A stretch of DNA of 40,647 nucleotides, taken from positions 1-40,647 of the forward strand of contig JAIUNK010000035.1 of assembly GCA_020161845.1 (NCBI GenBank), read 5' to 3'. The notes under the pieces are model-generated. The model made no database searches, was not told the origin of the DNA, and saw nothing but the letters and a program-made list of their open reading frames with translations. This stretch comes from Actinomycetota bacterium. GTDB taxonomy: Bacteria > Actinomycetota > Actinomycetes > Actinomycetales > Dermatophilaceae. Below are positions 8,301 to 17,840 of this stretch, piece by piece. Numbering within the stretch: the first letter of the stretch is position 1; each line of letters begins with the position of its first letter. The position numbers and the translations under genes were made by a program.

Positions 8301-8987
8301 ATGTCGACTGCCCCGGCCCGTCTCGTCCTGCCGGCCCGGTGCTCGGCGATCCTGTTCGACCTGGACGGCACGATCAGCGAGTCCGGGGCGATCATTGTGG
8401 CGACGCTGCGCGCCACGCTGGCGGAGATGGGCCTGCCTGGGATCGGTCCGGACGCGGCGCGACGGGTGGTCGGCCCGCCGCTGGGCCTGACGCTGGCCGA
8501 GGTCGTCGGCGTACCCACGGACCGCATCCCGGCCGTGATCCGGCGATACCGGGAGCTGTTGCGGCCGGCGCTGGCGGATACCCCGGCGTATCCGGGGATG
8601 ATCGCGCTGGTCCGCGACCTGCATGCGGCGGGGCTTCCGCTGGCGGTGGCGACCTCGAAGGTGACGACAGCGGCCGTGCCGGTGATCGAGGCGCACGGAC
8701 TCTCGGCGTGCTTCGCCGCCGTGTGCGGCTCGCCGCCCGACGAGGTGACCGGGACGAAAGCGGCGGTCGTCGGGGCGGCGCTGGCGCGGTTGGGCGAGCT
8801 CGGGTACGACGTGAGCCGGGCCGTGATGGTCGGCGACCGGCATCACGACATCGAGGGTGCGGCCGCTCATGGCATACCGACCATTGCCGTGACCTGGGGA
8901 TACGGGGAACCCGCCGAGTGGGCCGAGGCCGCTTCGACTGTCGCCACCCCAGCCGAGCTGCGGGCTCTGCTTCTGTCGACCCCGTGA
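8301..8987 (+). CDS. HAD-superfamily phosphatase (phosphoglycolate phosphatase-like)
   Basis: 228 aa, HAD subfamily IA with a helical cap inserted after motif I. Motif I is ILFDLDGT (nucleophile Asp20, acid/base Asp22), motif II ATSK (Ser119), motif III Lys153 in TGTKA, and motif IV VMVGDRHHD (Asp179, Asp183). The overall form resembles Gph/PpaX phosphatases that hydrolyse phosphoglycolate or pyrophosphate; the substrate cannot be fixed from sequence. ATG at 8301 has AAAGG 5 nt upstream and is 97 nt after the previous gene, on the same strand, so co-transcription is possible. It is the last gene before the AbiE-like cassette. Confidence 0.87.
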   Translation: MSTAPARLVLPARCSAILFDLDGTISESGAIIVATLRATLAEMGLPGIGPDAARRVVGPPLGLTLAEVVGVPTDRIPAVIRRYRELLRPALADTPAYPGMIALVRDLHAAGLPLAVATSKVTTAAVPVIEAHGLSACFAAVCGSPPDEVTGTKAAVVGAALARLGELGYDVSRAVMVGDRHHDIEGAAAHGIPTIAVTWGYGEPAEWAEAASTVATPAELRALLLSTP

Positions 8988-9062
8988 GCGTGGTCCTTTC
9001 GACGTCACTGGGGGTTGCGACGGGCTGACGTCACGGCGTGTTAGCTGTGGCGAAAGGCGGTG

Positions 9063-9105
9063 CCCGCGCCGAGGCTTCCTCCTCGATCGTGGTCCTCGGT
9101 GCGGG
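9063..9105. terminator. Long-stem hairpin at the 3' end of the AbiE-like cassette
   Basis: CCCGCGCCGAGG at 9063-9074 pairs over 12 bp (one G-U) with 9094-9105, leaving a 19-nt loop and abutting the stop codon of the gene ending at 9106. It lies between converging genes and could stop both. Confidence 0.5.
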
Positions 9106-9921
9106 TCACATTGCCCTGAAGAGGTCGGCGACCAGCGCTGCGAAGGCGGGCGCGATGGTGGGGTCGCCAGACGACGCGGAAGCCGCGAGCTGCGGCAAGC
9201 GGCTATCGATCGCTGTCGCGTGCTCGTGCATGATTCTCAGGGCTTCTGCAGTGACGGCCGCGGCGTGCTCCTCGGCGCGGTGCAACTGAAAACCTCGGAT
9301 GAGTTCAGGGGTGTCGATCGCCTGTAGGAGCCGGAGAGCATCGAGGGCGTCCTTCTCCTTCAGTCGATCAGGTTGACGGGGTGCCTGATCGAGTCGCTCA
9401 GCGATCTTGATGACCTTCGCTGTCAGCAATGCAGCAGGACCCGCCACCCTCGCCTCGAGGGTCCTGCCGTCGGCCGGGTCAAGTGCGGAAAGGGTCACCA
9501 CCTCGTTGTCGATGAGGGCGGGTTCAAGGCCTCGGGCGATCCGGGCCGTGCTCTTGTCATGCGGCGGAATTCGGGCCGCGCGGGCCGAGGCGCGAGCCGT
9601 GCCTGATTGGTGCGGGACCACCATCAGGTCTACTGCCACGTCACTGAGGGCGATCCAGTGGCCAGGGTTCGATCCTGGGGAGAACCCTGCGGCGCGGAGC
9701 GTCTCGCCGATCTCGGGGACGTCCGCCAGGTCGGCAGTGTTGACCGCGAGGTCGGCATCGGTAGTCATCAGCGGCACGTTGATGGCGTTTGCCCCACCCG
9801 TGTGGTGATAGATGGCTTGTGCACCGACGAGAACGAGGTTGTTCCGGTGGCTGTCGAGCGCTGTCAAGGCGTCAAGCAGGACACGGCGCGCAGCCACGTA
9901 CTCCGGAACGTTCTTGACCAT
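9106..9921 (-). CDS. Nucleotidyltransferase-fold protein, putative AbiEii-like toxin
   Basis: 271 aa. The N-terminus has the pattern of the AbiEii/AbiGii branch of the polymerase-beta fold: LVGAQAIYHHTG (Gly-x-x-Ala-x-x-x-His type, about 31-42), TTDADL (Asp55-x-Asp57) and a third carboxylate in VDLMV (Asp98). The C-terminal half is helical. In known AbiE systems the toxin transfers nucleotides onto an RNA target and blocks growth during phage infection; that activity is inferred here, not shown. The ATG overlaps the stop of the upstream gene by 1 nt (TGATG), so the pair is translationally coupled. Base composition looks less GC-biased than neighbouring core genes, suggesting transfer. It could also be a different MNT-like nucleotidyltransferase. 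Confidence 0.6.
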   Translation of the reverse strand: MVKNVPEYVAARRVLLDALTALDSHRNNLVLVGAQAIYHHTGGANAINVPLMTTDADLAVNTADLADVPEIGETLRAAGFSPGSNPGHWIALSDVAVDLMVVPHQSGTARASARAARIPPHDKSTARIARGLEPALIDNEVVTLSALDPADGRTLEARVAGPAALLTAKVIKIAERLDQAPRQPDRLKEKDALDALRLLQAIDTPELIRGFQLHRAEEHAAAVTAEALRIMHEHATAIDSRLPQLAASASSGDPTIAPAFAALVADLFRAM

Positions 9922-11009
9922 CAGGTGCTCCAGGCTGGATCGGTAGCGGCAAGGCTGTCGAAGAGTTGTTCGGCCTCAGCGTCTGACCGGCCCGGCAGAG
10001 TCAGCATGTCCGCGAGCACGAGCGGAGTCGGGGCCACTCCGACATCCGCCGAGCTCTTTCCGTCATTCAAGATGTCTGGGTCCTGTGGACGCGCGATGAC
10101 CACGTTCGCACTCCTGGGCTCGGTTTCGATGAGCCCGAGCTCCTGAGCGACGGCGGGAGGGTCCGCAGCGTAGAGCGAGAGGAGCCGCAGCGGGACCACT
10201 GAGGTGCGCCCGGCTGGCAACAGCAGCCGCGCTCCGGACGATCCGGTCATCGCCACCTCCATCGACAGTTCTGCGAGCCGCGGCAGGGTGCGGTCTATGC
10301 CGCGCGGCGCGAGATAGAACGCGACGGCGCTGTTCGTCTCCGCGAACGCGTAGTCAGTGGTCCACCGTCTGATCAGGGCGCGTCGTCGAACCACATCGAT
10401 CTTCCCCTCCGGGTTGCGGTCGACGATGCCCTCGGCGGCCAGGGTGCTGAGCAGCTTCGACACCGACCCCGGAGACACCCCCGCGAGCACTGCCAGCGAC
10501 CGGACGCCGACAGGAGGCTGCACGGTCGCGAGCGCTCGGATGAGGCGATTCGCAGCCAGCCCGTTGAGGCGCACCACGGCATTGGTGCGGCGATCACGCG
10601 GAGCCCGAGGACTACCGGCTCCGGTGAGGAGAATCAGGGGGTCAGCCGACACGATGCGAACCCACCCGGTCGTGTCCGCGTAACTGATCCCCTCCGCGGC
10701 GAGTCCCTCCCGCAATGCCCGCCCGATGTAGTCCGAGACATACAGGACCGGCATCCTCGTCCTGCTCGCAATATCGCGTAACACGGTGATGAGAAGCGAG
10801 GTGGGGATGGACCCGGACCGTCTTACCTCCGCGGCGAACCGCACCGCGTTCCCGCTCGGGCCGACAAGCTCGACGACGACATCGACTCCCGCAACGGCGG
10901 CTGGCGACTCCCGCGCCTCCGCGAAACTCCACTCGACCGGCAACAGCGCGACCACTCGTGCGATAGCGTCACCGACCATGCGTGTTTCTTGAATCGTCAG
11001 GTTTCTCAT
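9921..11009 (-). CDS. Winged-helix protein, putative AbiEi-like antitoxin/repressor
   Basis: 362 aa. The N-terminal part (about 1-125) resembles a degenerate restriction-endonuclease-like domain: AAEVRRSG, then LYVSDYIGRALREGLAAEGI and a YADTTGWVRI strand, as in COG4861-type AbiEi relatives. A helix-turn-helix follows (about 160-205, SLAVLAGVSPGSVSKLLSTL), then a C-terminal domain that often completes these antitoxins. AbiEi proteins repress their own operon and counter the nucleotidyltransferase toxin; assignment rests on this layout plus the coupled downstream gene. ATG at 11009 has no Shine-Dalgarno sequence, but a good promoter ends about 10 nt upstream, so the mRNA is probably leaderless or nearly so. 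An in-frame ATG at 10979 is the alternative start. Confidence 0.55.
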   Translation of the reverse strand: MRNLTIQETRMVGDAIARVVALLPVEWSFAEARESPAAVAGVDVVVELVGPSGNAVRFAAEVRRSGSIPTSLLITVLRDIASRTRMPVLYVSDYIGRALREGLAAEGISYADTTGWVRIVSADPLILLTGAGSPRAPRDRRTNAVVRLNGLAANRLIRALATVQPPVGVRSLAVLAGVSPGSVSKLLSTLAAEGIVDRNPEGKIDVVRRRALIRRWTTDYAFAETNSAVAFYLAPRGIDRTLPRLAELSMEVAMTGSSGARLLLPAGRTSVVPLRLLSLYAADPPAVAQELGLIETEPRSANVVIARPQDPDILNDGKSSADVGVAPTPLVLADMLTLPGRSDAEAEQLFDSLAATDPAWST

Positions 11010-11019
11010 GTCGGGAAAC

Positions 11020-11048
11020 AGGATAGGAGACCCAGTACGTGGGGGCAA
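11020..11048 (-). promoter_or_regulatory. Promoter of the AbiE-like cassette
   Basis: On the minus strand TTGCCC (11043-11048) and TATCCT (11020-11025) are separated by exactly 17 bp, a sound sigma-70-type promoter. The expected start point falls only 3-4 nt before the ATG at 11009, consistent with leaderless translation. The regulator encoded first could bind here. Confidence 0.6.
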
Positions 11049-11188
11049 CACCTGCGGCGAGAACGCGCACCGCGTCCCGGCAGCATAGGCGGCGAGCGTC
11101 CTCGCCCTGCCCCGCTGTTCCGAGTCAGGTGAACGCAGAACACTTGCCCCAGCGTCACGCGGGGCAGGTTTAGACCCTGCAACGATGG

Positions 11189-11261
11189 TGGAGCCTAGGG
11201 GACTCGAACCCCTAACCCCCTGCTTGCAAAGCAGGTGCGCTACCAATTGCGCCAAGGCCCC
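11189..11261 (-). tRNA. tRNA-Ala (anticodon TGC)
   Basis: A 73-nt cloverleaf read on the minus strand: acceptor GGGGCCT/AGGCTCC (one G-U), D arm GCGC/GCGC, anticodon stem CCTGC/GCAGG around TTTGCAA (anticodon TGC), and T arm AGGGG/CCCCT with TTCGAGT. Discriminator A, and the CCA end is encoded (11186-11188). With the tRNA-Ile upstream it forms the usual actinobacterial Ile-Ala pair next to gyrA. Confidence 0.97.
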
Positions 11262-11327
11262 TGGTGCAGCGGCGGCACGTGGACTGTGCGGCACCGCCAC
11301 GCGCCCGTCACGCCGGGCGAGGCGTTC

Positions 11328-11465
11328 TCACGACGTCGGCCGACTCGCCGGCGCCGGGTCGGTCACCTGAGCCCACAGGTCCTGCTCTTCCTGCTGCTCC
11401 TGGACCTTGCGGGCCACCACCAGTCCCGCCACGACCGCCGCCGCCATCGCCACCAATCTGCGCAT
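11328..11465 (-). CDS. DLW-39 family small membrane protein
   Basis: About 45 aa: a basic start MRRL, one hydrophobic helix (residues 4-18, VAMAAAVVAGLVVA), then a charged segment RKVQEQQEEQDLW containing the Asp-Leu-Trp signature and a short Pro-rich tail. Proteins of this size carrying DLW near residue 30-35 are conserved downstream of gyrA in many Actinomycetota; no function is known. ATG at 11465 matches the family start, whereas a further in-frame ATG at 11513 would add an unrelated 16 residues. It is flanked by the two tRNA genes on the same strand. Confidence 0.8.
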   Translation of the reverse strand: MRRLVAMAAAVVAGLVVARKVQEQQEEQDLWAQVTDPAPASRPTS

Positions 11466-11523
11466 GCGCCCCAGCCTACGCGACGCTCCGAGGGCCCGCC
11501 CGCAGCCCGTCACCCGCGGTCAA

Positions 11524-11568
11524 CCCGGCCAGCCCGGCCAGCCCGGCCAGCCCGGCCAGCCCGGCCAG
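11524..11568. repeat. Five tandem copies of a 9-bp unit
   Basis: CCCGGCCAG is repeated five times without interruption in non-coding DNA upstream of the DLW-39 gene. The copy number is likely variable between strains. It is part of the 333-bp gene-free stretch 11466-11798, which also holds the inverted-repeat element and a tRNA terminator. Confidence 0.85.
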
Positions 11569-11598
11569 AACCTCCCGTCATGGGCTTCGCGCGAGAGC

Positions 11599-11737
11599 TC
11601 GTGTCCCTAACGACATACAGTGTGGCGTCCGCACCACACCGCCGACGCTTGTCCCCGGACAAGTCCCCAGGGCACAGCGCCAGGGGGAAATCTCAGTCGA
11701 GAGCGCGGGGGGACACTGTATGTCGCTAGGGACACGA
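11599..11737. mobile_element. 139-bp MITE-like element with 25-bp terminal inverted repeats
   Basis: Left end 11599-11623 (starting TCGTGTCCCTAACGACATAC) and right end 11713-11737 are inverted copies matching at 24 of 25 positions. The 89-bp core has no gene and contains a short palindrome, CTTGTCCCCGGACAAG, at 11648-11663. Size, terminal repeats and lack of coding capacity fit a miniature inverted-repeat element or a repetitive extragenic palindrome; the full-length RNA would fold into one long hairpin. No clear target-site duplication is visible. It lies between tRNA-Ile and the DLW-39 gene. Confidence 0.6.
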
Positions 11738-11759
11738 CCGGCCCGCCCAACACAGCCGC

Positions 11760-11785
11760 GGGGCCCCGGTGAGCACCGGGGCCCC
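11760..11785 (-). terminator. Strong hairpin downstream of tRNA-Ile
   Basis: GGGGCCCCGGTG at 11760-11771 and its exact complement at 11774-11785 form a 12-bp arm hairpin starting 14 nt past the tRNA-Ile 3' end. It is probably the terminator or processing signal of tRNA-Ile. Confidence 0.65.
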
Positions 11786-11798
11786 GCGCGGAACTGGG

Positions 11799-11872
11799 TG
11801 GGCCTAACAGGACTTGAACCTGTGGCCTCTTCCTTATCAGGGAAGCGCTCTAACCGTCTGAGCTATAGGCCC
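11799..11872 (-). tRNA. tRNA-Ile (anticodon GAT)
   Basis: A 74-nt cloverleaf on the minus strand: acceptor GGGCCTA/TAGGCCC, D arm GCTC/GAGC, anticodon stem CTTCC/GGAAG around CTGATAA (anticodon GAT), and T arm ACAGG/CCTGT with TTCAAGT. Discriminator A; CCA is not encoded (CCC follows). It lies 138 bp downstream of the DUF3566 gene. Confidence 0.97.
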
Positions 11873-11878
11873 GTCGCA

Positions 11879-11895
11879 GCGGCCGGACCGGCCGC
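11879..11895 (-). terminator. Palindromic hairpin between DUF3566 and tRNA-Ile
   Basis: GCGGCCGG and CCGGCCGC flank a single A, allowing a 6-bp stem with a 5-nt loop. It is placed to end the gyrB-gyrA-DUF3566 transcript, though it is close to the tRNA 5' end and could be incidental. Confidence 0.35.
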
Positions 11896-12010
11896 GCGCC
11901 CCGTTAGGTTACCGCACCTGGACGGTGCCGCCAAAAACTCGCCACCACGGGCTTTGCCGACCGACACGCCGACCCACCGAACCCCACCGGGACCCGGCGG
12001 CGCGCAGCGG

Positions 12011-12484
12011 TCAGTCGTCGGACAGCGTCATCTGCACCCCGCCGAGCAGGGTGGCGCAGATGTTGTAGACGAACGCCGTCAGCGTGGAGATTGCGGTCAG
12101 CAGGATGACGTCGATGCCACCGAAGACCACGGCCAGCGCGATGACCCGGCCGAACGAGAACCAGTCCGCGATGTCCACCCGGGTCGAGGACTGCGCCCCG
12201 GACTGCAACTCGTTGACGGACTCGGTGATCGTCGAGAAGACGCCCATCCCGTTGAGCATCCCCCACAGCACGGCGACCGCCACCACACCCGCGATGCCCA
12301 GGGCCACGGAGAGCAGGAACGAGATCTTCAGCACCGAGAAGGGGTCGACCCGGGCGAGGGTGAGCTTGACCCGGCGGCCGGGCTCGGTCCGCCCCGCCGA
12401 CGCCGCCGACGCGCCCGACGCCGTCGTCGCGGGCTTGTCCTCCTGCGCCGACGCCGAGGATTCCGAAGTGCTGTTCGCCGTCAC
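12011..12484 (-). CDS. DUF3566 transmembrane protein downstream of gyrA
   Basis: 157 aa. A Ser/Ala-rich disordered N-terminus (1-38) is followed by [20 protein letters not shown], the family signature. A first span lies at about 54-78, an amphipathic middle ([20 protein letters not shown]), and a second span at about 112-135 with [17 protein letters not shown]. The family is nearly always directly downstream of gyrA in Actinomycetota; its function is unknown. The GTG start overlaps the gyrA stop by 4 nt (GTGA), so it is translationally coupled to gyrase. Confidence 0.9.
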   Translation of the reverse strand: MTANSTSESSASAQEDKPATTASGASAASAGRTEPGRRVKLTLARVDPFSVLKISFLLSVALGIAGVVAVAVLWGMLNGMGVFSTITESVNELQSGAQSSTRVDIADWFSFGRVIALAVVFGGIDVILLTAISTLTAFVYNICATLLGGVQMTLSDD

Positions 12485-15171
12485 TGCTCACCTCCGCCGT
12501 CGTCGTGCTCGGTCACGTCATCGCCTGGCGTCACGGTACCCTCCGAGGCCCCGCCGGGGGACACGCCGTCGTCGGCTGTTACCGAGCCGTCGTTCAGTTC
12601 CCCCGGATCGACGGCCGCGTCCGCCGGATCGACGGCCGCATCCGCGCCCTCCACCGCATCCGCGCCCTCCGCCGCGTCCGCCTCGGACTCCGCGTTGCGC
12701 GCCACCGCCACGATCGCGTCGCCGGTGTCGGGCTTGGCGAATTGCACGCCCATCGTGTTGCGCCCGGTCCTTCGTACGCCGTCCGCGCGCGACCGGACGA
12801 TCTTGCCCTTCTCCATGACGACCATGACCTCGTCGTCCTCGGCGACCGTCAGCGCCCCGACCAGGTCGCCGCCGCGTTCGGAGACCGCCGCGGCCCGCAC
12901 ACCCAGCCCGGCCCGGCCCTTGACCGGGTAGTCCGACGCAGGGGTTCGTTTGGCCAGGCCGTTCTCGAAGACCACGAAGACGTCCGGGTCCTGCTCGGCC
13001 GGGATCAGGCTCATCGCCAACAGGGTGTCCCGACCCCGGAACTTCATGCCGGTCACCCCGCTGGTCGCCCGGCCCATCGGCCGCATCGTCTCGTCGTCGG
13101 CGTGGATCCGCAGCGCCTGGCCGCCGCGCGAGACGAGCAGCAGGTCATCGGCCGCGGAACAGACCCGCGCGCCGACCAGCTCGTCGCCGTCGCGCAGGTT
13201 CACCGCGATGAGGCCGCCGCTGCGCGGGCTGTCGTACTCCACCAGCCGCGTCTTCTTCACCAGCCCGGCGCGGGTGGCGAGCACGAGGTAGGGCTGCTCC
13301 TCGTAGTTCTCCAGGGCCAGGACCGCGGCAATGCGCTCCTCGGGCTGGAACGCCAGCAGGTTCGCCACGTGCTGGCCCTTGGCGTCTCGCGAGCCCTCGG
13401 GCAGCTCGTAGGCCTTGGCCCGATAGACCCGCCCGAAGTTGGTGAAGAACAGCAGCCAGTGATGCGTCGTGGAGACGAAGAAGTGCTCGACGATGTCGTC
13501 GCCGCGCAGCTGCGCCCCGCGCACGCCCTTGCCGCCGCGCTTCTGTGAGCGGTACGCCGTGACGGCCGTCCGCTTGGCGTAGCCGCCGCGCGTGATCGTG
13601 ACGACCACGTCCTCCTGCGGGATCAGGTCCTCCATGGACATGTCCCCGTCGAACGGGACGATCTGGGTGCGCCGCTCGTCGCCGTACTTCTCGACGATCT
13701 CGGCCAGTTCCTCGGAGACGATGCGGCGCTGCCGATCCGGCGTCGCCAGGATGTCCTCGAAGTCCGCGATGCGGCGGGCCAGCTCGTCGTGCTCGTCGAT
13801 GAGCCGCTGCCGCTCCAGGGCGGCCAGCCGGCGCAGCTGCATGTCCAGGATCGCCAGCGCCTGGTCCTCGTCGATCTCGAGGAGCTCCATCAGGCCGGTC
13901 TTGGCGGCATCGGCGCTGGCCGAGGCGCGGATCAGCGCGATGACCTCGTCCAGGGCGTCCAGCGCCTTGAGCAGCGCCCGCAGGATGTGCATCCGCTTCT
14001 CGGCCTGACGCAGCCGGTACTGCGTCCGCCGGATGACGACCTCGATCTGGTGCTCGACCCAATAGCGCACGAACGCCCCGATCGGCAGCGTCCGCGGCAC
14101 CCCGTCGACGAGGGCGAGCATGTTGGCCCCGAACGTCGTCTGCAGCTGGGTGTGCTTGTACAGGTTGTTCAGGACGACCTTGGCGACCGCGTCCCGGCGC
14201 AGCACGATGACCAGCCGCTGACCGGTCCGCCCGGACGTCTCGTCGGCGACGTCGGCGATCCCGGACAGCTTGCCGTCCTTGGCCAGCTCGGCGATCTTGC
14301 GGGCCAGGGCGTCGGGGTTGACCATGTATGGCAGCTCGGTCACCACCAGGCAGGTCCGGCCGCCGATCTCCTCGACCTCGACCCGAGCGCGCATGGTGAT
14401 CGAGCCGCGGCCGGTGCGGTAGGCGTCCTCGATGCCGCGGCGGCCCATGATCAGCCCGTACGTCGGGAAGTCGGGCCCCTTGATGAGCCGCAGGCACGCC
14501 TCGAGGCGCTCTTCCTTGGTGGCCTCCGGGTGCTCCAGCACCCACTGCGCGGCCTCGGCCACTTCCCGCAGGTTGTGCGGCGGGATCTGGGTGGCCATCC
14601 CGACCGCGATCCCGGCGCTGCCGTTGACCAGCAGGTTCGGGAAGCGCGCGGGCAGGACGTCGGGCTCCTTGTCCTTGCCGTCGTAGTTGTCGTGGAAGTC
14701 GACGGTGTCCTCGTCGATGTCGCGCACCAGCTCCATCGCCAGCGGCATCATCCGGCTCTCGGTGTAGCGGGCGGCCGCCGCGCCGTCGTCGCCGGCGTTG
14801 CCGAAGTTGCCCTGCGGGTCGATGAGCGGATAGCGCATCACCCAGGTCTGGGCGAGCCGCACCAGGGCGTCGTAGATCGCCGAGTCGCCGTGCGGGTGAT
14901 ATTTGCTCATCACGTCGCCCACGACGCGGGCGCACTTGTTATAGCCGCGGTCGGGGCGGTAGCCCTCGTCGTACATCGCGTAGACGATCCGCCGGTGCAC
15001 CGGCTTGAGCCCGTCCCGCACGTCCGGCAGGGCGCGGTTGACGATGACGCTCATCGCGTAGTCGATGTAGCTGCGCTGCATCTCCGCGTTGAGGTCGACC
15101 GGCTCCACCCGGTCGAAGCCCTGCTCGTCGCCGCCCTGGTCGTCGGTGGGCGGGGTGGTCTCGTCGGTCAC
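12481..15171 (-). CDS. gyrA: DNA gyrase subunit A
   Basis: 896 aa; with GyrB introduces negative supercoils using ATP. The winged-helix region holds [18 protein letters not shown], with the quinolone-region residues in susceptible form (Ser97 and Asp101, matching E. coli Ser83 and Asp87). The DNA-cleaving Tyr136 is in ARYTES. Coiled-coil tower and exit gate follow, then the pinwheel C-terminal domain with the GyrA box variant QKRGGKG. The acidic Ala/Asp/Pro-rich tail (about the last 70 residues) contains coding tandem repeats and is longer than in model gyrases; such tails modulate supercoiling in other species. GTG start with AGGA upstream. Confidence 0.98.
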   Translation of the reverse strand: MTDETTPPTDDQGGDEQGFDRVEPVDLNAEMQRSYIDYAMSVIVNRALPDVRDGLKPVHRRIVYAMYDEGYRPDRGYNKCARVVGDVMSKYHPHGDSAIYDALVRLAQTWVMRYPLIDPQGNFGNAGDDGAAAARYTESRMMPLAMELVRDIDEDTVDFHDNYDGKDKEPDVLPARFPNLLVNGSAGIAVGMATQIPPHNLREVAEAAQWVLEHPEATKEERLEACLRLIKGPDFPTYGLIMGRRGIEDAYRTGRGSITMRARVEVEEIGGRTCLVVTELPYMVNPDALARKIAELAKDGKLSGIADVADETSGRTGQRLVIVLRRDAVAKVVLNNLYKHTQLQTTFGANMLALVDGVPRTLPIGAFVRYWVEHQIEVVIRRTQYRLRQAEKRMHILRALLKALDALDEVIALIRASASADAAKTGLMELLEIDEDQALAILDMQLRRLAALERQRLIDEHDELARRIADFEDILATPDRQRRIVSEELAEIVEKYGDERRTQIVPFDGDMSMEDLIPQEDVVVTITRGGYAKRTAVTAYRSQKRGGKGVRGAQLRGDDIVEHFFVSTTHHWLLFFTNFGRVYRAKAYELPEGSRDAKGQHVANLLAFQPEERIAAVLALENYEEQPYLVLATRAGLVKKTRLVEYDSPRSGGLIAVNLRDGDELVGARVCSAADDLLLVSRGGQALRIHADDETMRPMGRATSGVTGMKFRGRDTLLAMSLIPAEQDPDVFVVFENGLAKRTPASDYPVKGRAGLGVRAAAVSERGGDLVGALTVAEDDEVMVVMEKGKIVRSRADGVRRTGRNTMGVQFAKPDTGDAIVAVARNAESEADAAEGADAVEGADAAVDPADAAVDPGELNDGSVTADDGVSPGGASEGTVTPGDDVTEHDDGGGEQ

Positions 15172-15216
15172 GTGGCGTCCTGTTCGCGGAGTGGGTCAGC
15201 TCGTACGTCGTCCGGG

Positions 15217-17840
<2,624 letters not shown>

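Noticed and set aside
9038-9289. Plus-strand small open frame opposite the AbiEii-like gene
   Set aside because: Antisense to a gene with nucleotidyltransferase motifs and crosses its terminator hairpin.
11524-11568. Possible CRISPR-like repeat
   Set aside because: 9-bp units are contiguous with no spacers; a simple tandem repeat.
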